Positions 24,923 through 32,367 of a stretch of DNA of 58,889 bases are shown piece after piece. Positions within the stretch are counted from its first letter, which is position 1; each line of letters begins with the position of its first letter. The notes beneath the pieces were generated by a model. The model searched no databases. It was not told where the DNA came from and saw only the letters and a program-made list of their open reading frames with translations. The position numbers and the translations under genes are program-made. Origin of the DNA: an uncultured Erysipelotrichaceae bacterium (GTDB lineage Bacteria > Bacillota_I > Bacilli_A > Erysipelotrichales > Erysipelotrichaceae); NCBI GenBank assembly GCA_900315225.1, contig OMYM01000134.1, positions 1 through 58,889 on the forward strand, given 5' to 3'.

Positions 24923-25261
24923 ATGGCATCACAACTGAATCTTAGCCCACAATCCATCGTGGACAAGGAGTTTGACATTGACTTCAAAGGGTACAATCCA
25001 GCGCAAGTAGACCAGATTCTCGACCTGGTCATTGCCGATTACCAAGCGTATGAGGAGATGCTTGGCGATCTGCGTGAAAAAGTCAGCGACCTGGAACGCG
25101 CAAACGCATCCCTTAGGGCCAAGGTGATGGAATTGGAAGGCAAGGCCAAAGCCGCCGAAAGCGCCGACCCAATCTACGTTGCTTCTTCAAATGTCGATAT
25201 CTTGAAGCGCCTTAGCAGACTGGAGAAACAAGTCTTCGAGGACAGTAAAAACAAGTATTAG
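24923..25261 (+). CDS. gpsB: Cell-cycle protein GpsB
   Basis: A 112-residue DivIVA-family adaptor that brings PBP1 and other wall enzymes to the division site. The N-terminal DivIVA-like motif (SIVDKEFDIDFKGYNPAQVDQILDLVIADYQAYEEML) is followed by a coiled coil (about residues 45-85) and a small C-terminal domain (SNVDILKRLSRLEKQVF) that trimerises. The start at 24923 has AAGGAGG 5 bases upstream. It lies next to recU-ponA, the source of its known partner. RNase P RNA begins just after its stop codon. Confidence 0.92.
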   Translation: MASQLNLSPQSIVDKEFDIDFKGYNPAQVDQILDLVIADYQAYEEMLGDLREKVSDLERANASLRAKVMELEGKAKAAESADPIYVASSNVDILKRLSRLEKQVFEDSKNKY

Positions 25262-25263
25262 CG

Positions 25264-25636
25264 AGATATGCGCATACGATACGGCCGCTGGTCTATTCAG
25301 CCAGAGGAAAGTCCATGCTCGCACTGCCTGCGATGGCAGTAGTGTTTGTGCTGATCCAATCAATAAGGTCAGGCATGCCCAATGGGCATGACGGCGGAGC
25401 CGAAACCTAAAGGCGAAAGTCCATGGTCAAGGTCCCTAAGGTGTCACAGTGACGCAGCCGGCAGGGAAACCCGTCGGGTGGAACGAGATAAACCCCTCAA
25501 GCGAGAAACCCAAATTTGGTAGGGGAACCAGCGAAAGCGAAGCGAAGCTTTCAACGGGCGCCTTTCAAAGGCGCAGATAAATGGCCGTAGCGCAGCAATG
25601 CGTAACAGAACATGGCTTATGACTATGCGCATATCT
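25264..25636 (+). ncRNA. rnpB: RNase P RNA (bacterial, B-type)
   Basis: The catalytic RNA of RNase P, which trims tRNA 5' ends; about 373 nt. The 13-nt P1 helix is perfect: AGATATGCGCATA at 25264-25276 pairs with TATGCGCATATCT at 25624-25636. Universally conserved segments are present: GAGGAAAGTCCATGCTC near 25304, CGAGAAACCCAAATTTGGTAGGGGAACC near 25500, and the 3' partner AACAGAACATGGCTTATGA near 25605. A position after gpsB is common in Firmicutes. End positions are set by P1 and may be off by a few bases. Confidence 0.95.
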
Positions 25637-25639
25637 TGG

Positions 25640-25668
25640 GAGAGGAGACACAATCTCCTCTCTTTATT
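25640..25668 (+). terminator. Terminator of rnpB
   Basis: GAGAGGAGA (25640-25648) pairs with TCTCCTCTC (25654-25662), then TTTATTTT. Confidence 0.85.
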
Positions 25669-25707
25669 TTGCGCGCAAACAATGAAGAGTCCGACCGCCG
25701 CGCGTTG

Positions 25708-25716
25708 TGATATACT
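25708..25716 (+). promoter_or_regulatory. Extended -10 promoter of the pgsA-like gene
   Basis: TGATATACT, with TATACT at 25711-25716; no clear -35. AAGGAGAGAG precedes the ATG at 25742. Confidence 0.5.
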
Positions 25717-25741
25717 TTAACGGCTGATGAAAGGAGAGAGT

Positions 25742-26335
25742 ATGAATCTTCCCAACAGATTGACGATATTCCGCATTGTATTGGTTCCGTTGATCATCTT
25801 GATCTATACGTTTCCGTATCCTTCGCTTGGCGTAGAGCCACAGTCATACAGGATTGGGACGGTGAACCTGTCGTCCATCAATATCGTGGTCCTTGCCCTC
25901 TATGCCCTGGCATCTTTGACCGGCATATTGAACGAATATATAGTGCGGAAACGGAATATGATCACTACTTTCGGCAAATTTGCCAAGCCAATCGCAGAAA
26001 AGCTTTTGACAATGTCGTTGTTTCTTCTTTTTGCGGCGAAAGGGATCGTCCCCATTGTCCCAGTCATTCTCATGATGGCTTCCGACATTGTCGTGGATGG
26101 TTGCACCCTTGCGGCTGCCGTCAATGGAAAGGCTCTTTTCCCTGGCTTCACCGGCAGATTGAGAAAGGTAATTCAGGCGCAGACGATCCTACTGGTTCTC
26201 GTGTGCAACCTTCCTTTCGAACTCTGGGGGTTGCCAGTGGCTGAAATATCGCTTTGGCTTGGGGCATTTGTCTCCATGTCCAGTTGCTTGCAGTATTACT
26301 CGCAAGCAAAAGAAGACATTACGGAAAGCAAATAA
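25742..26335 (+). CDS. PgsA-like membrane protein with a lost CDP-alcohol phosphotransferase motif
   Basis: A 197-residue polytopic membrane protein of the CDP-alcohol phosphatidyltransferase family, at the usual pgsA position before recA. The N-terminus (MNLPNRLTIFRIVLVP) is a textbook PgsA start. The catalytic motif D-x2-D-G-x2-A-R-x8-G-x3-D-x3-D here reads Gly61, Asn64, Glu65, Val68, Arg69, Gly78, Lys82, Glu86: spacing, Arg and last Gly are kept, but none of the four metal-binding aspartates. Phosphatidylglycerophosphate synthesis by this protein is therefore unlikely. Five or six hydrophobic segments remain. It may be a pseudoenzyme with a membrane role; a functional pgsA would be needed elsewhere. 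Confidence 0.75.
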   Translation: MNLPNRLTIFRIVLVPLIILIYTFPYPSLGVEPQSYRIGTVNLSSINIVVLALYALASLTGILNEYIVRKRNMITTFGKFAKPIAEKLLTMSLFLLFAAKGIVPIVPVILMMASDIVVDGCTLAAAVNGKALFPGFTGRLRKVIQAQTILLVLVCNLPFELWGLPVAEISLWLGAFVSMSSCLQYYSQAKEDITESK

Positions 26336-26404
26336 AGATTTTCAAGAAATAACGGGGGTTTGCCTACTTTGGGGGCAATAACAAAGGCAGGAGGCATATT
26401 ATTT

Positions 26405-27481
26405 ATGGCTAAAGAACGAAAGACTCAAACTGTCACAGACGACAAGAAGGATCAGCTTCTGAATGAAGCATTGAAGGCAATTGAAAAGGAATACGGAAAG
26501 GGCAGCATCATGCGCCTGGGGGATCGTGCCGATGTTTCGGTAGACGCAATCCCGTCTGGTTCCATTGCGCTTGACCAAGCGCTTGGCATTGGCGGCTACC
26601 CAAAGGGAAGAATCGTGGAGATTTTTGGACCGGAATCTTCCGGCAAGACCACACTTGCCTTGCATGCGATCGCCGAATGCCAAAGGCAGGGAGGGCGCTG
26701 TGCATTCATTGATGCAGAAAACGCAATCGATCCAGTCTACGCAAAGAACCTGGGCGTTGACATCGACGAATTGATTCTTTCACAACCTGATTCTGGCGAA
26801 CAGGCGCTGGAAATCACTGAGCTGTTGATCAAGAGCGGGGCTATCGACCTGGTGGTCATCGACTCTGTCGCTGCACTTGTTCCGCAGGCAGAGCTTGACG
26901 GCGAAATGTCGGATGCATCGGTTGGATTGCAGGCACGCCTGATGTCAAAGGCGATGCGCAAACTTGCAGGTGTCATGAATCGTTCCAGTACAACCGCGAT
27001 CTTCATCAACCAGCTGAGAGAAAAGGTCGGCATCATGTTCGGCAACCCTGAGACAACCCCAGGAGGAAGAGCGCTGAAGTTCTATGCGTCTGTGCGCCTT
27101 GACGTGCGCAAGGGGGAAGTCTTGAAGAGCGGAACCGATATCGTAGGAAACACTACGAAAATCAAGGTGGTAAAGAACAAGGTTGCGCCGCCTTTCAAGT
27201 CAGCGACCGTGAACATCATCTATGGCGAGGGAATCAGCCACGCAGATGAATTGATCAATCTCGCGATTGAAAACAACATCATCGACAAGGCAGGTGCGTG
27301 GTTCTCGTACAATGGCGAAAAAATCGGTCAGGGTTTCCAGTCTGTGCGCGATTACTTGAAGAACAATCCTGAATTCGATGCCCAGATTTCACGTCAGGTC
27401 AAGGAAAAGATTTTCCCCGCCGCGCAAGAAAAAGTCCAGCCAAGTGCAAGCCCGGCGCCAGAGCCGGCACCGGAGGCATAA
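26405..27481 (+). CDS. recA: Recombinase RecA
   Basis: Homologous recombination and SOS co-protease; 358 residues. Walker A reads [14 protein letters not shown], motif [14 protein letters not shown], loop L2 and the MAW-type block [17 protein letters not shown], and the P-loop-linked [15 protein letters not shown]. The C-terminus ends in a Pro/Ala/Glu tail ([13 protein letters not shown]). The start at 26405 has AGGAGG about 10 bases upstream. No intein is present. No LexA-type box could be recognised with confidence in the 69-base gap from the pgsA-like gene. Confidence 0.96.
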   Translation: MAKERKTQTVTDDKKDQLLNEALKAIEKEYGKGSIMRLGDRADVSVDAIPSGSIALDQALGIGGYPKGRIVEIFGPESSGKTTLALHAIAECQRQGGRCAFIDAENAIDPVYAKNLGVDIDELILSQPDSGEQALEITELLIKSGAIDLVVIDSVAALVPQAELDGEMSDASVGLQARLMSKAMRKLAGVMNRSSTTAIFINQLREKVGIMFGNPETTPGGRALKFYASVRLDVRKGEVLKSGTDIVGNTTKIKVVKNKVAPPFKSATVNIIYGEGISHADELINLAIENNIIDKAGAWFSYNGEKIGQGFQSVRDYLKNNPEFDAQISRQVKEKIFPAAQEKVQPSASPAPEPAPEA

Positions 27482-27483
27482 GA

Positions 27484-27509
27484 AAACAGGCATTGCCTGT
27501 TTTCTTTCG
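27484..27509 (+). terminator. Terminator of recA
   Basis: AAAACAGGCA pairs with TGCCTGTTTT, then CTTTC. The right part of this hairpin also holds the -35 of the next gene's possible promoter. Confidence 0.8.
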
Positions 27510-27520
27510 ACATGTACAAT
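27493..27520 (+). promoter_or_regulatory. Possible promoter of the PAP2 phosphatase gene, nested in the recA terminator
   Basis: TTGCCT (27493-27498) in the terminator stem, a 16-base spacer and TACAAT (27515-27520). If used, transcription begins near 27527, after the first in-frame ATG of the following gene. Confidence 0.45.
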
Positions 27521-28001
27521 GAAGGACTATAAATCTTTCTACAACTCTATGCGCGCGCACTTTGGCTCTGGGAAGGCGATAGCCATACTAGACACTTGTG
27601 CAACAAGCACGGTGGCTCTTTCTTACCTGGTTTTTCTATGCACTCAGGCCGCGCAAAGACCTCGCGACCTGCCAAAAGCAATGCTTGTCCCAGCGTGCGG
27701 ACTTGTTTTTGCGACAATTCTGCGGAAGACGATCAGTCGTCCGCGTCCATACGAAACACACGATATAAAGCCCTTGATCCGAAAAGAACAACGCGGCGAA
27801 TCATGTCCTTCGCGCCATGTCTTTTCGGCTGCCATCATTGCCTTTACAGTGCTTCACTATGTTCCCAAGGCAGGATTTGCAATGCTCGTGGCATCGCTAG
27901 CGGTAGCCTTTTCCAGGGTGGCGGGAGGCGTACACTATGTTTCTGATACAATCGCTTCATTCCTGCTTGCGGGCATATGGTCGCTTCTTTTATTCCTCTG
28001 A
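27519..28001 (+). CDS. PAP2-family membrane phosphatase
   Basis: A 160-residue integral membrane phosphatase. All three PAP2 motifs are present: KTISRPRP (K-x6-RP), CPSRH (PSGH-like) and SRVAGGVHYVSD (SR-x5-H-x3-D). Members dephosphorylate undecaprenyl pyrophosphate, phosphatidic acid or phosphatidylglycerophosphate; size and lack of other domains do not decide between them. Given the PgsA-like pseudoenzyme nearby, a lipid substrate is tempting but unproven. The start is uncertain: 27519 overlaps a possible -10 box and has no ribosome binding site; an ATG at 27549 is the alternative. Confidence 0.78.
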   Translation: MKDYKSFYNSMRAHFGSGKAIAILDTCATSTVALSYLVFLCTQAAQRPRDLPKAMLVPACGLVFATILRKTISRPRPYETHDIKPLIRKEQRGESCPSRHVFSAAIIAFTVLHYVPKAGFAMLVASLAVAFSRVAGGVHYVSDTIASFLLAGIWSLLLFL

Positions 28002-28004
28002 TGC

Positions 28005-28033
28005 TTGTGAAAAAACAGCGAAAACGATATAAT
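28005..28033 (+). promoter_or_regulatory. Promoter of rny
   Basis: TTGTGA (28005-28010), a 17-base spacer, TATAAT (28028-28033). It starts 4 bases after the preceding stop codon and 49 bases before rny. Confidence 0.75.
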
Positions 28034-28082
28034 GCTTCGCGAGAGTAATCTCAAACATTCTATTTGAAAATGGAGGAAGTAG

Positions 28083-29636
28083 ATGAGTTATGTATTAACC
28101 GCCATTTTCGCTGGAATTGTGGGAGTAGCGATCGGCATTGCCATCATGAAGGCTGTTGGAAAAGCCGGGCTTGACCAGGCGCTTGTCAGGGCGCAGGAGA
28201 TCCTCGACGAGGCCAACTCAAAGGCAGAGACCGCAGTCAGGCAGGCAAATCTGGACGGCAAGCAGCAAGTCTATGAAATGAAGCTACAGGCCGAAGAAGA
28301 ATTGAAGTCACAGAGGGACAAGCTCCAGTCCGAGGAGAATAAACTTGTAAGACGTGAAGACAATCTTAGTTTCCGCGAGCAAAACCTTGCTTCAAAGGAA
28401 AAGAAACTAGACGAAAAAGACAAACTCGCTGACGCAAAACTATCAAATCTCAGCAAAATGGAAGCCGAACTGAAGGAGAAGATTGACAGCCAGATGTCCG
28501 TATTGGAAAAGACTGCCAGCCTTACCCAGGAGGAGGCTAGAAAAGAACTCATGGAGATTGTGGAAAAAAAGACCGAAAAAGAGGTTGCATTGTATCTCCG
28601 TGAGCAACAAGAAGAAGCAGAGGCCAACGCCGCTGCAAACGCGCGCAATATCATCTCTCTTGCAATACAGCGGCTTGCACAAGAAGAAACGATCGAGCGC
28701 ACTGTTTCAACGGTGACTTTACCAAGTGAGGAAATGAAAGGGAGAATCATTGGGCGCGAAGGAAGAAACATCAAGGCTATCGAGCAAGCAACAGGCGTTG
28801 ATTTGATCATCGATGATACGCCAGACCTGATTACGGTTTCCTGCTTCGACCCTATTCGCCGCGAAATCGCACGCCAATCGCTTGAAATCCTGATTCGTGA
28901 TGGACGAATCCAGCCAGGAAGAATCGAGGAGGTTGTCGATAAAGTAACCAAGGAACTCGAGGAAACCTTGTACAACATTGGCAAGGATGCAATCTTCAAG
29001 CTGGGAATCGGGCGCATTAACAAGGAACTGATACGCTTGCTTGGAAGAATGCGCTTCCGCTACAGCTATGGCCAAAACGGTCTTGAGCATTCGATGGAAG
29101 TCGCCACCTTTGCTGGCATTATGGCAGCGGAACTAGGTCTTAACCAAAGCCTTGCCAAGCGCGCAGGACTTTTGCACGATATTGGCAAGGCGCTTGATTT
29201 CGAGCAAGAGGGATCGCATGTCGAGCTTGGCGTCAAGGTAGCGCGAAAGTATGGCGAAAGCGACATCATCATCAACTCTATTGAAAGCCACCATGGCGAC
29301 ACGGAACCTCAGGACATCATAGCGATTCTTGTATCTGCCGCAGACACTCTGTCTGCCGCGCGCCCTGGCGCACGGTATGAATCCATGGAAGGCTACATCA
29401 ACCGCCTTGAGATGCTCGAAAAGATTGCGACCGAATACGATGGCGTTGACAAGGCATATGCAATCCAGGCAGGGCGCGAAATCAGGGTAATGGTCAAACC
29501 CGACAAGATCGACGATATAGCAATGGTCAAGATAGCGCATGACCTGCGTGAACGCATCGAAAATGAATTGACGTATCCCGGACAGATCAAAGTGACGCTG
29601 ATCCGCGAGGTAAGAGTCCAGGAACTTGCAAAATAG
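28083..29636 (+). CDS. rny: Ribonuclease Y
   Basis: A membrane-anchored endoribonuclease that starts mRNA decay in Firmicutes; 517 residues. An N-terminal membrane helix (residues 3-22) precedes a long Glu/Lys-rich coiled coil (about 30-180), the KH domain (MKGRIIGREGRNIKAIEQATGVDLIIDD) and the HD domain with LLHDIGKALD (His365-Asp366). GGAGGAAG precedes the ATG. The gene order rny-ymdB-miaB is typical of Firmicutes. Confidence 0.95.
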   Translation: MSYVLTAIFAGIVGVAIGIAIMKAVGKAGLDQALVRAQEILDEANSKAETAVRQANLDGKQQVYEMKLQAEEELKSQRDKLQSEENKLVRREDNLSFREQNLASKEKKLDEKDKLADAKLSNLSKMEAELKEKIDSQMSVLEKTASLTQEEARKELMEIVEKKTEKEVALYLREQQEEAEANAAANARNIISLAIQRLAQEETIERTVSTVTLPSEEMKGRIIGREGRNIKAIEQATGVDLIIDDTPDLITVSCFDPIRREIARQSLEILIRDGRIQPGRIEEVVDKVTKELEETLYNIGKDAIFKLGIGRINKELIRLLGRMRFRYSYGQNGLEHSMEVATFAGIMAAELGLNQSLAKRAGLLHDIGKALDFEQEGSHVELGVKVARKYGESDIIINSIESHHGDTEPQDIIAILVSAADTLSAARPGARYESMEGYINRLEMLEKIATEYDGVDKAYAIQAGREIRVMVKPDKIDDIAMVKIAHDLRERIENELTYPGQIKVTLIREVRVQELAK

Positions 29637-29642
29637 CGATAA

Positions 29643-29677
29643 GAAAAAGCGTTTGAAACTATTAAACGCTTTTTTTC
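29643..29677 (+). terminator. Terminator of rny
   Basis: AAAAAGCGTTT pairs with AAACGCTTTTT around a 9-base loop, followed by a T-run. Confidence 0.85.
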
Positions 29678-29711
29678 ATGATGCGCCATTGGGGAGTTAG
29701 GGTTATTAAAC

Positions 29712-29741
29712 TTGCGTGTGCAATGAATTTATGTGTATGAT
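29712..29741 (+). promoter_or_regulatory. Promoter of ymdB
   Basis: TTGCGT (29712-29717), an 18-base spacer and TATGAT (29736-29741). Transcription would start near 29748, which leaves a leader of about 55 nt. Confidence 0.6.
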
Positions 29742-29763
29742 AGGGGACAGGTGGAGACACTTA

Positions 29764-29782
29764 GGCAAGGCAGAGCCTTGCC
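29764..29782 (+). promoter_or_regulatory. Stable hairpin in the ymdB leader
   Basis: GGCAAGGC (29764-29771), loop AGA, GCCTTGCC (29775-29782): a perfect GC-rich 8-bp stem in the 5' untranslated region, 20 bases before the ymdB ATG and followed by GGAAGG. No T-run follows. It might control ribosome access, but no ligand or partner is suggested. Confidence 0.65.
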
Positions 29783-29802
29783 GGAAGGGTTTATGAGATA
29801 CA

Positions 29803-30579
29803 ATGAGAATTCTCTTTCTAGGGGACGTGGTTGCAAAAAGCGGCCGCGAAGCAGTAATCCACAACATATATTCCATACAACAAGCTAATAAAATCGATTT
29901 TACAATTGTCAACGCTGAAAATTCTGCGCATGGAAAAGGAATCACGGAAAAAATATACATGAAGTTGATCGAGTCTGGCGTTGATATAGTTACATTGGGA
30001 AACCACGCTTTTTCAAAAAAAGAAATCGTAGAGGCATTGGACAGGTGTGAATTCATGACACGTCCCGCTAACCTCAACCCCTTGTCAGGTGGTTCTTCCA
30101 TGGTGATCCGGGAATGCATGGGCAAGCGAATTGCCGTGATCAACCTTCTCGGATGCGTCTTCATGCCCATGTCAACGGACGATCCGCTGAAGGTTATGAA
30201 TGAAATGCTTGAACATGAGATCGATGCCGACATCATTATCGTTGATCTTCATGGCGAGGCGACAAGCGAAAAGATTCTTTTCGCCGAATATTTTGCTAAA
30301 AGCCTTACGGCAGTGATTGGAACACATACCCATGTACAGACGGCAGATGAAAGAATCATCGATGGCTGCGCATTCATTACGGACGTAGGAATGTGCGGGC
30401 CATGGCGAAGCGTGCTTGGGCGAGACCTAGACGAAGTGATTGCCAATTATGTCGAAGGAGAGCCAACGCACTATGCGCCAGCAACTGGTCCCTCGGTGAT
30501 CTGCGGCTGCATCATCGAAACCGATGACCAGACAAATCGTGCGGTCAACATCAAAAGACTACAGATTAGACCAGATTAA
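29803..30579 (+). CDS. ymdB: YmdB family metallophosphoesterase (cyclic nucleotide phosphodiesterase)
   Basis: A 258-residue dinuclear metallophosphoesterase; Bacillus YmdB acts on 2',3'-cyclic nucleotides and affects biofilm and motility programmes. Metal ligands are all visible: FLGDVVAKSGREAV, NAENSAHGKGIT, TLGNHAFSKKE, VDLHGEATSEK and GTHTHVQTADERI. The C-terminus (ANYVEGEPTHYAPATGPSVICG) matches the family. It has its own promoter after the rny terminator and a leader hairpin; the ribosome binding site is weak and distant. Confidence 0.9.
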   Translation: MRILFLGDVVAKSGREAVIHNIYSIQQANKIDFTIVNAENSAHGKGITEKIYMKLIESGVDIVTLGNHAFSKKEIVEALDRCEFMTRPANLNPLSGGSSMVIRECMGKRIAVINLLGCVFMPMSTDDPLKVMNEMLEHEIDADIIIVDLHGEATSEKILFAEYFAKSLTAVIGTHTHVQTADERIIDGCAFITDVGMCGPWRSVLGRDLDEVIANYVEGEPTHYAPATGPSVICGCIIETDDQTNRAVNIKRLQIRPD

Positions 30580-30580
30580 G

Positions 30581-30609
30581 TTGTGCAACATTCCAGTTGG
30601 TGGTATAAT
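30581..30609 (+). promoter_or_regulatory. Promoter of the ferredoxin gene
   Basis: TTGTGC (30581-30586), a 17-base spacer and TATAAT (30604-30609) with an extended TGG. The ribosome binding site AAGGAGG precedes the ATG at 30629. Confidence 0.75.
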
Positions 30610-30628
30610 ACGTGCAAGGAGGTTGTAT

Positions 30629-30805
30629 ATGCCAGTAACAGTTGATAAGGATGCCTGCATCGGATGCGGTGCTTGCGTTGGAGTTTGCCCTGTTGAAGCA
30701 TTGTCGCTGGACGACGAGGGAAAGAGCGAGTGCAACGCTGATGTTTGCATCACATGTCTCTCTTGCACAGGCGCTTGCCCAGTGTCTGCAATCAGTGAAG
30801 CTTAG
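30629..30805 (+). CDS. 2[4Fe-4S] ferredoxin
   Basis: A 58-residue clostridial-type electron carrier. Two cluster motifs are complete: CIGCGACVGVCP at the N-terminus and CITCLSCTGACP at the C-terminus, with acidic surface residues between. It has its own promoter and terminator, so it is monocistronic. A likely electron donor for radical SAM enzymes such as the MiaB encoded next, or for anaerobic metabolism; the partner is inferred from position only. Confidence 0.92.
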   Translation: MPVTVDKDACIGCGACVGVCPVEALSLDDEGKSECNADVCITCLSCTGACPVSAISEA

Positions 30806-30816
30806 TAACAGCTAAG

Positions 30817-30843
30817 AAAACCAGCTCACGCTGGTTTTTTTCC
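30817..30843 (+). terminator. Terminator of the ferredoxin gene
   Basis: AAAACCAGC pairs with GCTGGTTTT around the loop TCAC, then a T-run. The miaB -10 box begins about 12 bases further on. Confidence 0.85.
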
Positions 30844-30852
30844 TTTTGTTTT

Positions 30853-30861
30853 TGGTATAAT
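30853..30861 (+). promoter_or_regulatory. Extended -10 promoter directly upstream of the miaB start codon
   Basis: TGGTATAAT, with TATAAT at 30856-30861. The ATG of miaB is at 30869, so predicted transcription starts at or within a base or two of the start codon. The -35 region falls in the preceding terminator and is poor. Confidence 0.65.
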
Positions 30862-30868
30862 TGCTTGC

Positions 30869-32311
30869 ATGGAAAAATCAGAGAAGAGTGTATACGTCCT
30901 GCCTGACCACAAGGCGGAGAGACAACGTACAAAGAGCGAGACATTGGCGAGCTACGATTTGTTCAAGCTTAGCGACAGTGCTGCCTCCATAGGGGCAGGC
31001 AAGAAATACTACATCCGGACGTATGGCTGCCAAGCAAACGTCAGGGACGGTGAATCCATGGCGGGCATGCTGGAACTCATGGGATTCCAAAGGACATTTG
31101 AAACAGACCAAGCTGATGTGCTTGTTTTCAATACATGCGCTGTTAGAAAAGCGGCGGAAGACCATGTGCTAGGCGAAATCGGCAGCCTCAAGCCTCTCAA
31201 GCGAAACCATCCAGAGAAACTGTTCTGCCTTTGCGGATGTATGGCGCAAGAAGAAACCGTTGTCAAAGAGATCTTGCGGAAATACGAAAACATCGATGTG
31301 ATCTTTGGGACGCACAACATCTATCGCCTGCCTGATCTCATCTATAAGGCGATGGCAACAGGAAAGCGGCAGGTCGAGGTCTTTTCCCAAGAGGGTCAGG
31401 TCATCGAAGGGTTGCCTGTGCGACGTACAAGCCCCGTCAAGGGATTTGTCAATATCATGTACGGATGCGATAAGTTCTGCACCTACTGCATTGTTCCATA
31501 TACCAGGGGCAGGCAGCGCTCGCGCAAAGCCAAGGACATTATTGCGGAAATCAACGCCTTGAAGGAGTCTGGCGCCAGGGAAGTTGTCCTTCTTGGCCAA
31601 AACGTCAATGCATATGGCAAGGACATTGGCATGGCTGATGGCTTTGCATCGTTGCTTGAGGAATGCGCTGGCACTGGCATTGAACGAATCCGTTTCTATA
31701 CATCGCACCCTCGCGACTACACGGTATCGACAATCGATGTCATGGCGCGCCATGAAAACATCATGAATTCCCTTCATCTTCCCGTCCAATCGGGGTCGGA
31801 TGAAATACTGCGAAGAATGGCAAGGGGGTATACGGCAGACCATTACCGCGAACTCGTCGACGAGATGCGCGCACGCATACCCGACATCACATTCACAACC
31901 GACCTAATCGTCGGCTTCCCTGGGGAAACCGACGAGCAATTCCAAGATACCTTGCGCCTAGTGGACGATTGTCGTTTTGACATGGCTTATTCTTTTGTCT
32001 ACTCCCCAAGAGAAGGCACGCCTGCCGCATCCATGCAAGACGAAGTAGATCCAAGGAAAAAGAAAGACCGCCTTCATATCCTTAACGAGCGCCTGGCATT
32101 TCATGCGGCAAAGAAAAACAGTTGCTATCTAGGCAAGACACTCAAGGTTCTCTGCGAAGGAAAAAGCAAGAAAAACCCCGATGCATACAGCGGATACAGC
32201 GAGGAGAACAAGCTTGTCAATTTTTCCTGCCCACACGACCCAACCGGCGAAATCCTAGATGTTACGATCACATCCACGCATAGTTTCTCTCTTGACGGTG
32301 AAGCGTTGTGA
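30869..32311 (+). CDS. miaB: tRNA-2-methylthio-N6-dimethylallyladenosine synthase MiaB
   Basis: A radical SAM methylthiotransferase that modifies A37 of tRNAs reading UNN codons; 480 residues. UPF0004 domain with three cluster cysteines (TYGCQANVRDGE, FNTCAVRKAAEDH, LCGCMAQEE), radical SAM motif CDKFCTYC followed by IVPYTRGRQRSR, and a C-terminal TRAM domain (about 410-480). The N-terminal 45-residue extension before YYIRTYGC is usual for Firmicutes. No ribosome binding site can be seen, because the -10 box lies 7 bases before the ATG. Confidence 0.95.
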   Translation: MEKSEKSVYVLPDHKAERQRTKSETLASYDLFKLSDSAASIGAGKKYYIRTYGCQANVRDGESMAGMLELMGFQRTFETDQADVLVFNTCAVRKAAEDHVLGEIGSLKPLKRNHPEKLFCLCGCMAQEETVVKEILRKYENIDVIFGTHNIYRLPDLIYKAMATGKRQVEVFSQEGQVIEGLPVRRTSPVKGFVNIMYGCDKFCTYCIVPYTRGRQRSRKAKDIIAEINALKESGAREVVLLGQNVNAYGKDIGMADGFASLLEECAGTGIERIRFYTSHPRDYTVSTIDVMARHENIMNSLHLPVQSGSDEILRRMARGYTADHYRELVDEMRARIPDITFTTDLIVGFPGETDEQFQDTLRLVDDCRFDMAYSFVYSPREGTPAASMQDEVDPRKKKDRLHILNERLAFHAAKKNSCYLGKTLKVLCEGKSKKNPDAYSGYSEENKLVNFSCPHDPTGEILDVTITSTHSFSLDGEAL

Positions 32312-32334
32312 ATCCACAGCATTTTGTTTATAAT
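32306..32334 (+). promoter_or_regulatory. Promoter of the RNase J-like gene
   Basis: TTGTGA (32306-32311, overlapping the miaB stop codon), a 17-base spacer, TATAAT (32329-32334). A ribosome binding site (GGAGG) precedes the ATG at 32368. Confidence 0.75.
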
Positions 32335-32367
32335 AGAAGCAACTATTAGAATTCGGAGGATAATTAT

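Noticed and set aside
28271-29023. A 250-codon antisense frame inside rny
   Set aside because: It is the serine-rich mirror of the Glu/Lys coiled coil and KH domain; a shadow of strong codon bias without ribosome binding site.
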